A stretch of DNA of 64,000 nt, from positions 3,594,001 to 3,658,000 of the forward strand of contig NC_087068.1 of assembly GCF_963678635.1 (NCBI RefSeq). Direction: 5' to 3'. The notes beneath the pieces were generated by a model. That model saw only the letters and a list, made by a program, of their open reading frames with translations, searched no databases and was not told the DNA's origin. The position numbers were made by a program, and so were the translations under genes. Of the stretch, positions 54,487 through 64,000 are shown one piece after another; positions within the stretch are counted from its first letter, which is position 1; each line of letters begins with the position of its first letter. The stretch is from Symsagittifera roscoffensis. Taxonomy: Eukaryota; Xenacoelomorpha; Acoela; Convolutidae.

Positions 54487-57400
54487 GTTAGTTGTACCTC
54501 TTGCTCACTGTGTATGGGGGCGCAAAATTGTTTTTGCAAAAAAAATACAGTTCTTTCATTTATGTTGTTCATTTCTCTCATATTTGTGTCCCCCCCACAA
54601 CTAAGAGAGAAGTGAACAACCTAAAAGAAACAACTTTATTTTTTTGTTGCAAAAACGAAAAGATCTAGGATAGCTAGAAAATCGCTGCTAATGATGGTCA
54701 TTGTGTCAAAGGTCATTGATGAAGAATCGTTGAACGTAGTGAATACTCTGTATAAGTGATGATTTTTTTGTTTTAGGCTCAAATTTGATACTTCGCATTT
54801 TGACTTCTGATTTCTTTCGGAGTTAAGTTCGTTTCGCTTGTTAAAAGAAAAGCACACTCCACTGTCAAACTGCACTGTGACAAGGTCGCAAAAAAACCTG
54901 AACAATTTCTAGTTTCGAAAGTGGATTTTAATTTTCAGTTTTCTCACCGAAATATAAATTTTACCTATCGATCATTTTGCTCAATTTGCATTGATTATAT
55001 CAAAAAAGTGCCAATCAGAAATTCTTTTTGAAATTTGAAAATCTGCAAGGGAGTATATTTTGATTTTTTTTCCCAAAACAGGTCAGTTTTTTTGGTTTCG
55101 TTGCGTTCATTGACATTTTCCCAACTGTTGGCTAAGTTCTGATTTCAAAACCATGTAGGATATTTTTTGCTCAGTTCACTTTTAAGAGTAATGAACGTAG
55201 TGAACGTTGGCTATGTTTTGTGAGTCTCAGTGAAGACGCTTTTTTAGGTCCTGATGAGTTTTTCTCAGGAAGCTGTCTTAAATAGTTGATCGCGCTCAAA
55301 TTTGGTTTTTCGCGGTTTGACTTATTTTTTAAAATTTGAATTCATTCGGCTAAAGGAAGGCAATTTCCGCTTGTTGTTTAAGAAAGAGTAATTGAAGTGG
55401 GTTTCAATTTCTGAAATTGCCAATGAATCCGAAAATCCCTCAGAATGGGGGGTTATTTTTTTTCTCAATAATTGTTATTTTAAACAAAAATTGTCAACCA
55501 TAGAATAGAAATTATTGAAATTCATAGAGCTTTAGGTGATATGTTTATCCATTTCAAACTCAAAATTAGAAAAGCTCACTGACATTTTCCAACTGTCATT
55601 TGGTTTATTTCGATTTGATATTCAGTTGAGATATCACAAACATCCATTTCAAGTTATCTGAACTTTGTCATTTCGATTGCGGTGTGTATAAAACAGTACG
55701 GAGCTCCGCGTTTACGTTTGTTAGATCTAATTGAAACTTGAAAGGTAGTTCTTGTTCCTGTTCGAACCTCTTCACAATGTGAAGAATATGTATGGGTTAG
55801 GATGTGTTCTTTTTCAGCGCATTTGGTTACTTCTAAGGAAGCTCTTAAAAGGTCAAGTATGGTAGCATATTATATCCTTGAATGGGACATTGTGGTTAGA
55901 GCTATTTTTCAGCCGTGAATCGGATTCCAAAAATTTTAAAAAAATGTTTTGCAGACTAAATTACATGAATTTTCACACAAAGTTATGCCCTATTTTACTG
56001 TAGAAAAAAAAACAGAATATTCACGAAAAAAAATCATTCACTTTTTTCGGTTTTTGTCGAACTGTTTTTAAATGCTTCAGTAATCTTTCTCTAGTCCGAA
56101 CAGTCTGTGGCTACTTGCACAGCAATCGGCTGTCCTAATTCGGTTCTACGTTTGAACAGCACGCCTATTTTTCGTCGACCAACCCCAAAATTGTTCACAA
56201 GGATCTTAGGCGCCCATTTACACTATGTTATGAGCTGGTTATCTTGAATTCGTTAGTATTTTGACATTACGTGTCCGTTCTTTTTGATTGCATCAGTGCG
56301 TGCGTTTTTGATCGGTTCTTTTATGTCGCCGTAAATGGGTTGTTGATTTATCCAATAACCTATTTTCTGGTCCGATAAGTTTCTGATATGTTTGCTATTC
56401 AATACATTTTTATCTTGATTACTATGGCACTGATCTAAACAAGAAGAACTTGAGCCATAAATAATGATTTTCTGTTGACCGCAATTACTTCAACGAATTA
56501 TCCATTCGAAAAACCGACCTCCGAAACTTGTTCCACTTTCAAAATCGTTACTATGAATCGACAGGTCCGACATAGAAGGGGAACACCTTCTCCGGTGATA
56601 GCGATTCTTGCTTGTGTCGACATCTCCTCTCTGTATTGTACATTTAAGAGAGCGGTTTGCATGTGGTGAAATATTCCCGTTCCAGGGGCCTAGTTTTTAG
56701 GCGAGTGGAGAAATTAGTTAAACTCCACCTCCGGTTTAACTGGGAAGTTAGTGTTTGTTGGGAGAACCTAGAAAAACTCCCGTTATCCTCCCACAAGATC
56801 TCGACGGTAAGGAAGGTAGGGCAGGGCGTACCAGGCAATTAAATAGTTATTCGGTGGTGTGTGGTCTTATGTAACAACTTAGGCAGACCTTGGGGTACAT
56901 TTTTGCTAACAGATCCTAATTGGAATCAACGGAAATTAGTTCTTGTGGTGCAGACAGTTCGAGGCTGTTTGCGTTCACGCTGTTGCGAATGTTTTCTGAA
57001 ACAAGCTAATTTTTTCATGTTTGTTTTCTTTTTCGCCGAGATTAATTTGGTGTAATGGAAATTTCTACATTGAATTGTGGAACTGATCTTTGGCCTTAGA
57101 AACGGGAAGCTTCGAATGGGTAACTATAGAGATAAGAAGCTCGTTAAAAGCCAAGACAATGAAACATAATTTTAGTTTCAAGTTGAACCCCACATTCCTT
57201 GACCTTTCACCCCAATAAAGATATTCCATTCCACTATGAAGCCTGGACAAAAGGATGATTTGCGCTGTTTATGGTATACTTGGTTCTGATTGAATAATAG
57301 TAATAGTTCCACTTAAGATCGATGTTACATCCTAAACCGCTTTGAGGCACGATTTTAAACTGGGTCCAGCTTATATCCAGTAGAAATCAATTTTGAAATC

Positions 57401-58358
57401 ATGATCTGTTGAGAGAAGTGGAAAAGAATTCTATTTGGTCTGCTAGCGTGGAGGGGGGGGGGAGGTGTTAACTCGACTGAAGTGCATAGCTCGCCTGTTC
57501 TGTTGTGTATTCTATTCACTTTGATTAGGTTCCTCTCACTACATACTTGCTCACCTTTACCCTTAGGACAGCTCAATTAACATAATTTTCCAGGAACCGA
57601 ATTAGATCAATTATTACGCAATCATGTATTGTTATTTTGAATAGTAATGAGGGCAAACGGTATTTGAAATAAGCGAAGTGAAATTTTCTTTTTGACCGCT
57701 TTCAAATCTTGATTTTTCCTATAGCCAGAATTCGAGTTTCGAGCCGTGTGCTGTAGCAGGTTTATCAATTTATCATTTTATTTAAAATTTGATAACAAAA
57801 ACAGTTTATTAAATTGTGGAAGCTGTTATAGAACTGTTTTTTTTGTTTTTGCTGGTACCTCGTAACTTTGTTTTTTTTTTCTATAAAGAAGCGACCGCTT
57901 GATCTTGATTCATGTGTGAATCATTTGATCCGTTCTGTTCAGTTAAATGGAGTATTGATTGGCTGAAGCAGTCATGAATTTAGATCATAAGTGCTGTATT
58001 ATAAAGAGCAATATCGATTGGCAGGCACTTCAGAATTGACACTACTCTCTTTCGAATAGTACAGCACAGGGTAGAACTGGATTGAAATCTACTAGCCTTT
58101 AAGGGGGTTCCGCTCTGCTCGAAACACGACGTCACAATTGACACTTAAGTGACAGATATATCTACCTAATGCACATGCAAATTCCCCTAAACTGTTTCGA
58201 TTCTTGTCTTAGTTGCGGCTGTTCTGCCCTGGCTTGGGTCGTGCTGTTCCCCTTTTTGGGGAATTAAAATGGGATACAAGCAAAGTGAGGGGTGGGAATA
58301 AATTTATGGACGAACACTACCCCCCCCCCGCCCCAAACGCACTTACCCCCACACGCTG

Positions 58359-58382
58359 TGCATTATACAGGTGTATAATGCA
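58359..58382. repeat. 10-bp perfect inverted repeat
   Basis: TGCATTATAC and GTATAATGCA are separated by AGGT, within intron 2. Confidence 0.7.
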
Positions 58383-59334
58383 TATATACGGATTTGGGTC
58401 GACTGCAATAATGAAATGGAAAGCAGGATGGCAATTTGGCACTAAGTACAGTTAAGTAAGACAGCCAGGCATTTGAGGGTAGGTGTACACGCACAGGCAT
58501 AAGACTAGATTTAGACAAGGAGCAGGAGTTCATTTCTGAACTGGCATTTGGGGGGATTGACTAGGCTGGATTGAAAAGTATGGACCAGTGGTATTAGTGT
58601 CACTGGCCAGTCAATTTAATCTCAGATTTTGATTCAAGCCACCTTCCTTTTCGTCTATCAAGTAAAGTAACACTTTGCCTGCCTACGTGCTGCTGTGAAA
58701 TTTCAAGTTGTGATTTACCTGCAAATTGGAATTTGACTACCCGGGAAATTAGAAAGTGGAAATAGGATGCAAGTTGCATTTGCAAAGCGTTAATTAAAAT
58801 TTTGCAAGTTTACTCAGTAGTAAAACTAAAGTAATTTCAGCGATCGATAAAAACGTAAATCTGGGAGGAGTTTTTGGATTGGACAAAGCGATAAACTAGG
58901 TTATCGGGATTGAAACATTTCACAGACTGATCAAATAGCAGTTCCTATTGAATGTCCCATGAACGTCAGATTGCTAACTTTTCTCACAGAAATTCGTAAA
59001 TTTTTAAGTGTAAAAGAACATAGTGATTTTTTTTTATTATATAGGTCTTAATGATTTTTTTTCTTCAAGAAAAGCTTTGTAGGGCTATGTAAGAGGCTTT
59101 TTTATTTAACTTTCGCATCAATTAGCTCGGTGGTTTCAGCGTAATTCTCGATTAACACAAAAAGCCAAAATGACCCCTTTTAAAAAAGAAATTGCACCAT
59201 ATTAGTTCTGGAAAAGTTCTAAGCAACTTTTGTTCTCTTCACTTTTTTGTCTAATCTTAACCCAATTTTTTCTCATAAACAATGAATAACACCACTTTTT
59301 GTAGAACCAGAGAATAAGTGAAGCTTACAAGAAT

Positions 59335-59408
59335 CTTTTTTTGTTTCATTGCGAGAATCGATCTCCAGGTCTTAAGTTTCGAGTCTATGCCCGTTACTCG
59401 GTAATCAA
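59335..59408 (-). repeat. tRNA-derived relic within intron
   Basis: In minus orientation GATTACCGAGTAAC is followed by a GACTCGAAACTTA anticodon-like arm and GGAGATCGATTCTCG, in the same order as the tRNA-like sequence at 48458. The stems are degraded. Confidence 0.35.
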
Positions 59409-60784
59409 ACTCCACCCAAAAATCAAAATTTCAACATCTTGAACTGAAACTATTCTACTTCAATTTGATTGGCTAGAATTAGCTAATCAAGTTTCAGCGT
59501 TATCTCAAAGTGTTTTGTTCACAATTTTGAGTCGATACAGGCCAGAGAAAAAAAAACAGAAAATAGCTTCAGAAGAAAGCGCCTTCACATCTGCTCAAAA
59601 TTCCGCTGTGTTAGAAATCAGTTAATGAATAAAGTGATCGCTTTTGTTTTAACCTATTCAATCTGTGCGATCAGTGTTTTGTTCTCGGCATTTGTACATT
59701 GACTATTGCAAAGTTAAGAAATTTGGGCGGAATAAGTAAAATTACCCCATCTAGCGAGAATAGTGTAATTGTACATTTCCTTCTTAAACTCTACTCTCTT
59801 AAGATAGTGCTCACTTTGGTGTTTTTTTTGCTAACTTTGGAAGTTTTATAGGTTGTGTTCGATAAGCTTCATTGGTGGCTAATTTTTTTCACGCGCGCAT
59901 GGCATAAATATGAGGACAAAATCGTAATCTCCTGGTCGCCAGCTTTTGTTGCTTATTTTCTCGCCTTTCGCCTGTGTTAAGTATTCGTAGATTAGCCTGT
60001 GTCATAATTTGTGTTTATATTGGTTGTAAACGAACTCTTTTGTAATTTCCTTTTTTTATTTTTTTATAGTTGCTTAGTTTATTCGGCTTTAACTGTTTCG
60101 GCTAATCGTATATCGTCTTTATTGCCTCAAGTTGTATCATTTGACGAACAATATTTTTCAATTGTGTGTGTGCTGTGGGTTGCGAATCTTGAAAATTGAA
60201 CTCCTATTGAACTAGCTTGTTGCTCAAAGAGTTTTTTTTCCAGAATTTTTCGGCTCAACAGATCTCTACCCAAGTTTTTTCGGCTAGCCAGTTCATCAAT
60301 TTTGTTTATATGCTGATTTACTGCTAGAAATTTTATTAGTCTACATGTTTTTTTGGTCAAAATGAATATAATTTGAGGCAATCGTACGAAAATTTTAATA
60401 GATTTGCAAAAAATGTTATTCGTTATTTGCTCCGAACATGTTTTTGTTTACATTTTTTTGACCTGCCTACCATGCTGTGTTGTAATGAATTGCAAGTGTG
60501 CAACGGTCCGCCTCGTCTTTGTACGTGTTACAACGGCTTAAACCGTGTTAATTTAAGCAACCTTGAGTGTTTATCTATATAGGTTTGTAAAGTTTTTTGG
60601 GGCCTGCTATTGTAATCCGTTGCTCCAAGCTGTTAACCAGTAACCTAGGAACACACTAGTTCCTAATTACACAAACTAGACTTTTTTTTCCCGTAAACAA
60701 CTTTTCTTGCACATTATAGGTAAGAAAAGAACAACTTTACGTAAGAAATTGATGTTGCCTTATTTTCGAAGATTAGAACCTTTC

Positions 60785-60852
60785 AATCGGATGTTTTGTA
60801 GCTGTAACCGGATGTTTTGTAGCCTCGGATGTTTTGTAGCTGTAAGCAGTTT
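60785..60852 (+). repeat. Short tandem repeat
   Basis: CGGATGTTTTGTAGC occurs three times, spaced by short TGTAA-type linkers, with an irregular 15-24 bp period. Confidence 0.75.
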
Positions 60853-61082
60853 ATTTGATTATTGTTATTGTTTTATCTGCTTAGTGAAACTATTTTGCAT
60901 CGGCTTAACTGCAAAAAATGAAACGAACGTAGGTCGGTTGAATGTTGTAAGTTGAATTATATAAGTCCTTTCCAAATTTTGTTCCTATGACAAATTTTTC
61001 CCGGTGAAATTTGAATTGTCGTACTTTCGCTTGTCTGCTCCAGTTTTTTTTTGGTTTGGTTACCACGTCACGAATTTTTTTT

Positions 61083-61360
61083 TTTGCTGCAAGCAACGTG
61101 CTTGCAAGTGCAAGTGCTGTTCATGTAGTTTCAGGGGACTTGAATTTTTAATATTTTTTTTCGGCACTATTTGTGTTTACTCAAAGATTGTCGGCTTAGT
61201 TGTATTTTAATGGATTTTTCTTGTCCTCTAAGCAACTTTATTGAGGTTACAAATGCAAGTGTAGTTAAATGTAGTTTCAGGGGGACTTGAATATTTCTTA
61301 AATTTTTTAGTTCAATATTTTTTCTGCTCAATTTGTGTCTGGTAAAGATTGTCGGCTTTG
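61083..61360 (+). repeat. Direct duplication of about 130 bp in intron 2
   Basis: Two units share GCAAGTG, ATGTAGTTTCAGGGG, GACTTGAAT and AAAGATTGTCGGCTT in order (about 61083-61205 and 61243-61360). Confidence 0.65.
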
Positions 61361-61601
61361 TTTTCTTCTGTTGATAATTATTTATTATTGAAATGTCTGG
61401 CATCTTAGCTGATACTTAATGAAAATTGAATTTTTGTGTTTGAAGGAAAATTTATAAATGTCCAGAATTGAGGACTGAGAATTGTAGTTTTGATTCAAAG
61501 TGTTATTTCAGGTAATGATCTGGTAGAAAAATGCTTACGCTTTTTATTCCATTTGAGCCTGTCTGAATGGGAATTTGAAAAATGGGAACTTTCTTTTTAA
61601 G

Positions 61602-61793
61602 GACTGTTCGCTGATCATCGAGGCCTACGGCTACACCACCGAAGACTTGTCTCTCCAGTGGAAGGAGGAGAAAGGGGGAGGGGACGCTGTGGCAGTGAGT
61701 GACGCCATTGAGCTATCCCAGTTCAGCTATAGAGGCCACGAGAAGTTCTCCTACACTCTCTCATTCTCAACTGGCAACTTCTCAGACTTAGAG
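61602..61793 (+). CDS. Cys-loop receptor exon 3: end of Cys-loop through loop C
   Basis: 192 bp (64 codons), phase 0 at both ends, flanked by TTTAAG and GTCAGT. It starts DCSLIIEAYGYTTEDLSLQW: Cys242 closes the Cys-loop, and loop B reads E-A-Y, as in GABA-A beta subunits (E-S-Y). It ends FSTGNFSDLE, the loop C region, where GABA-A beta subunits have a similar FSTG-x-Y pattern; here Phe stands in for the Tyr. An N-glycosylation site may be at NFS. The second disulfide characteristic of glycine receptors is not seen. The next exons (pre-M1 and the four membrane helices, including the selectivity filter) are outside the window, so ion selectivity and transmitter are inferred only. Confidence 0.92.
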
Positions 61794-62179
61794 GTCAGTC
61801 ACGATCAGTTTGAAAAGTCATTCATTTTAAAAACAGTTATGCAATATGTGAATAATGCGTTTTTTGCAACATTATGCATGAGAAACTTTTTGACTAGGAA
61901 CGATTTCAGTAATTTTTTTAAATAGATGAGACCTTTGATTTTTGTAATATCTTTTCTGAATAATTTTAGTTTCATACCCACTTTTTTTGGAGAGCATTAT
62001 ACCAAAAGTTCGCGTGGACCTTCTGAAAATTGTTTAATCACATTTTTGCGATAGTGGTCATTTTTAAACAATGTACCAAATATCAAGAATCAAGAGGCAT
62101 TACATGATATATCTAAGTGGAAAAAATCGTTTCGAGTTCTTGTCTAACTCGTAAATTGCAGTTTACTCCCAGCAGAAGA

Positions 62180-62218
62180 GTTACTGATAGGCAAACTTAC
62201 GGTTTGCCTATCAGTAAC
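62180..62218. repeat. Perfect 17-bp hairpin
   Basis: GTTACTGATAGGCAAAC and GTTTGCCTATCAGTAAC are exact reverse complements with a 5-base loop (TTACG). It lies in the receptor intron, so it would be transcribed with the gene. Confidence 0.85.
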
Positions 62219-62589
62219 GGTCTTTTTACGGTCTGAATTTTAATTTCTTTCTCAGTTCATTTCATTTTTCTGTTGAAATGAAGACAAACTCGACTATCGA
62301 ACAGCAAACTTGAAAAAGTTATCATCTTTGTGGGGTTATTTTACCATCTGAAGGCCGATCCGATCGTACACAGTGTTTGAATTTCAATGAGCTTCATTTT
62401 CGTTTTTTGTCATGGAAGTTCGAAAGTTGAAAAATGTTCAAAATTTCCTAATCAACTTTTTTTTTGGTTTCCTTGTTTTCTTGCAACTCTCTGTTGGTTT
62501 GGTCTTTGTTAGGAGTCGATAAACGTGATTCAGAGTTTTTTTTAGGTCTTCATGGCTTTTGTTTTTTGTTTGGATATTGATGAAGTTTG

Positions 62590-62820
62590 TTAACGCTCAA
62601 TTTTGATTTTTCGCGCGTTTTGATTTTAGGTTTCTTTTTAAACTCACTTGATTTCCTTTGTTAAAAGGAAAGCAAACTGCACTCTCGAATTGCACAAGGG
62701 GACAGGTCACGAAAAGTGTGATCAAAATCTAGTTTCGAAAGTGGATTTTAGTTTTCAGATTTTCCATCGGAACCTGAAATTTACCTATTGATCCAGTGTT
62801 TTGGGTTAATTTTATCAAAA
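62590..62820. repeat. Dispersed repeat family, intronic copy
   Basis: The ordered blocks TTGATTTTTCGCG, TTTGTTAAAAGGAAAGCA, CTAGTTTCGAAAGTGGATTT, TTTTCAG and TTTACCTAT(T/C)GATC are shared with 54820-54990. Parts are shared with 43250-43480 and 55280-55400. The right edge of the window (63975-64000) again contains TTTCTAGTTTCGAAAG. No coding capacity is seen, so it is possibly a non-autonomous element. Confidence 0.65.
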
Positions 62821-63639
62821 AAAGTGTTTTTTTTAATCTTAGCCTTAAGGGCATTTATTTTTTAAATAATGCTTAGCATTAAGGCCATATACTTTTTTTG
62901 AAGTTTGAAAGTTGAGATTTTTTCCAAAAAAGAAGTCAGTTTTTTTTTCAAGTCAGTTTTTTTTCTGTTTACGTGCGTTCTAAGTCTTTTCCTCCTGTCC
63001 GTTAGCTTTGTTTCCATGGAAGTATCGTTTTCTTTTGTATGTAGTTTGATAATATAACTATATTTTGTATAGATTGTCAACAAATAAGGCATATTCGACA
63101 ATTTTTGTCGTGGAAAACTGAATAAAATAAATGAAAAAATATGTAGAAAAGTTTTTTGAAATAATTTTTTTATTGCACAGGAAGCGCTAAATGCAGCTTC
63201 CAAGACTAGTTTTCTTGAAATAAATACAAGGTTTTCACTACTTACCTGAAACGTTTTAATGAGACCTATTCGCTCGAAATTAGAGTAAAACTAAAAAATT
63301 TCATCCTGTTTTTCTCGACAGTGGGAAAAGTTTTTGAAATTTGTTAAAGTCATTCGAATCTCAATTGGCTAATTCCGATGATTATCTTGTGGTAACTGAT
63401 TTCGCTGGAAAAAAAAGTAAAGTAAAAAGGAAAACACCCAAATGAGTTCGTGTCCGAACATTAATATGTGAACAATGTCATTAACCCGTATTTGAACATG
63501 GTTTCATTTGATTTAATACTGAAAATTCATTGGCGGAAGTAGATTGAAAGCTACTATATTTACATAAGCTTAATTTGCTTTAGTTTTAAATTTTTGCATT
63601 AGTGGTTTCTGAAAAGTTAGATTCCGATTTCTGACTACT

Positions 63640-63765
63640 GTTTGTTTTCACCATCTTTGTTTTTCAAGATTAATCAACGTACTGTTTGTTTTTCAAGGGT
63701 AATCAATGTACTGTTTGTTTTCACCATCTTTGTTTTTAAGGGTAATTAACGTAGTGAAGATTATT
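63640..63765 (+). repeat. Tandem repeat, about 29-45 bp units
   Basis: Three units contain ACTGTTTGTTTT, (CACCATCTTTGTTTTT) and AAG(A/G)(T/G)TAATCAA(C/T)G. The middle unit lacks the CACCATC block. Confidence 0.75.
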
Positions 63766-64000
63766 ATATAGGTCTTGGTGATTTTTTTTGTTTTTTTCAA
63801 GTCCTAAAATGTCCATAGAAGTCTCTAATAACTACAGATGTGCATTTATACATATTGATGCATTTATAAATGCACTTAGGTATTTATTGCACTTTTTGAG
63901 TTCAATTGAAATTCATCTGCTGAAATTTACTTAAATAGCACTCTTCAAATATGAACGTGGAAATGGCGCAAAAAATGTGAATGATTTCTAGTTTCGAAAG

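Larger units (their letters stand above)
54487..61601 (+). other. Intron 2 of the receptor gene (7,115 bp, phase 0)
   Basis: Begins GTTAGT and ends TTTAAG. It contains dispersed-repeat copies at about 54820-54990 and 55280-55400, a tRNA-like relic near 59340-59405, tandem repeats at 60785-60850 and a direct duplication at 61083-61360. No additional exon is needed, because the Cys-loop spacing is exact across the intron. Confidence 0.85.
61794..64000 (+). other. Intron 3 of the receptor gene, continuing past the window
   Basis: No further receptor exon was recognised. It holds a perfect 17-bp hairpin (62180-62218), a dispersed-repeat copy (about 62590-62820, and a partial copy at the right edge) and a tandem repeat at 63640-63765. 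Confidence 0.7.

Overview
This is an AT-rich window of an invertebrate animal genome. It has no operons and very few coding exons. The only host gene I can support has GT-AG introns of about 2.0 and 7.1 kb, and it is a Cys-loop (pentameric) ligand-gated channel that only metazoans encode in this form. The repeat content (a Ty3/gypsy-type LTR retrotransposon with a long single gag-pol frame, a Penelope-like RT/GIY-YIG relic, a LINE relic and tRNA-derived repeats) also fits a non-vertebrate metazoan. I cannot name the species.

Layout: 1-7550 is AT-rich DNA with no gene I recognise, containing a tandem repeat at the edge and a long foldback. 7551-21401 is copy A of an LTR retrotransposon on the minus strand. 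It is old, truncated at its left end, internally deleted (RT, RNase H, the integrase zinc domain and the esterase-like ORF are all gone), frameshifted, and carries an inverted insert at 9212-11345. 21402-22126 and about 39828-40250 are two halves of one decayed Penelope-like element, minus strand. Copy B (22127-39827, minus strand) inserted into its RT domain, and copy A abuts its GIY-YIG domain.

Copy B is young and nearly intact. It has 941/938-bp LTRs that differ by only a few bases, an imperfect 5-bp target duplication, a 2.9-kb leader, a gag-pol frame of about 3,200 codons broken by one TGA, and a downstream second gene. Its polyprotein runs Gag coiled coil, Gag core, two CCHC knuckles, aspartic protease, RT, RNase H, a long linker, integrase and a C-terminal macro-domain-like module. 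The gene in the env position encodes a coiled coil followed by an SGNH/GDSL-like domain, not a recognisable envelope protein.

40250-51700 is intergenic or upstream DNA made of diverged local duplications, a LINE relic and tRNA-like repeats. 51747-61793 (plus strand) holds the first three recognised exons of an anion-channel-type Cys-loop receptor: signal peptide, ligand-binding domain and Cys-loop. The transmembrane exons lie beyond the right edge. Its introns carry several copies of a dispersed repeat.

The most unusual content is in the retrotransposon: the macro-like C-terminus, the SGNH-like second gene, the reiterated CCGGAGGGG-type motif in the leader, copies of the polypurine-tract core inside pol in two reading frames, and the mosaic inverted structure of copy A. 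Coordinates, motifs and repeats were read by eye. Family assignments rest on motif recognition, not on database searches.
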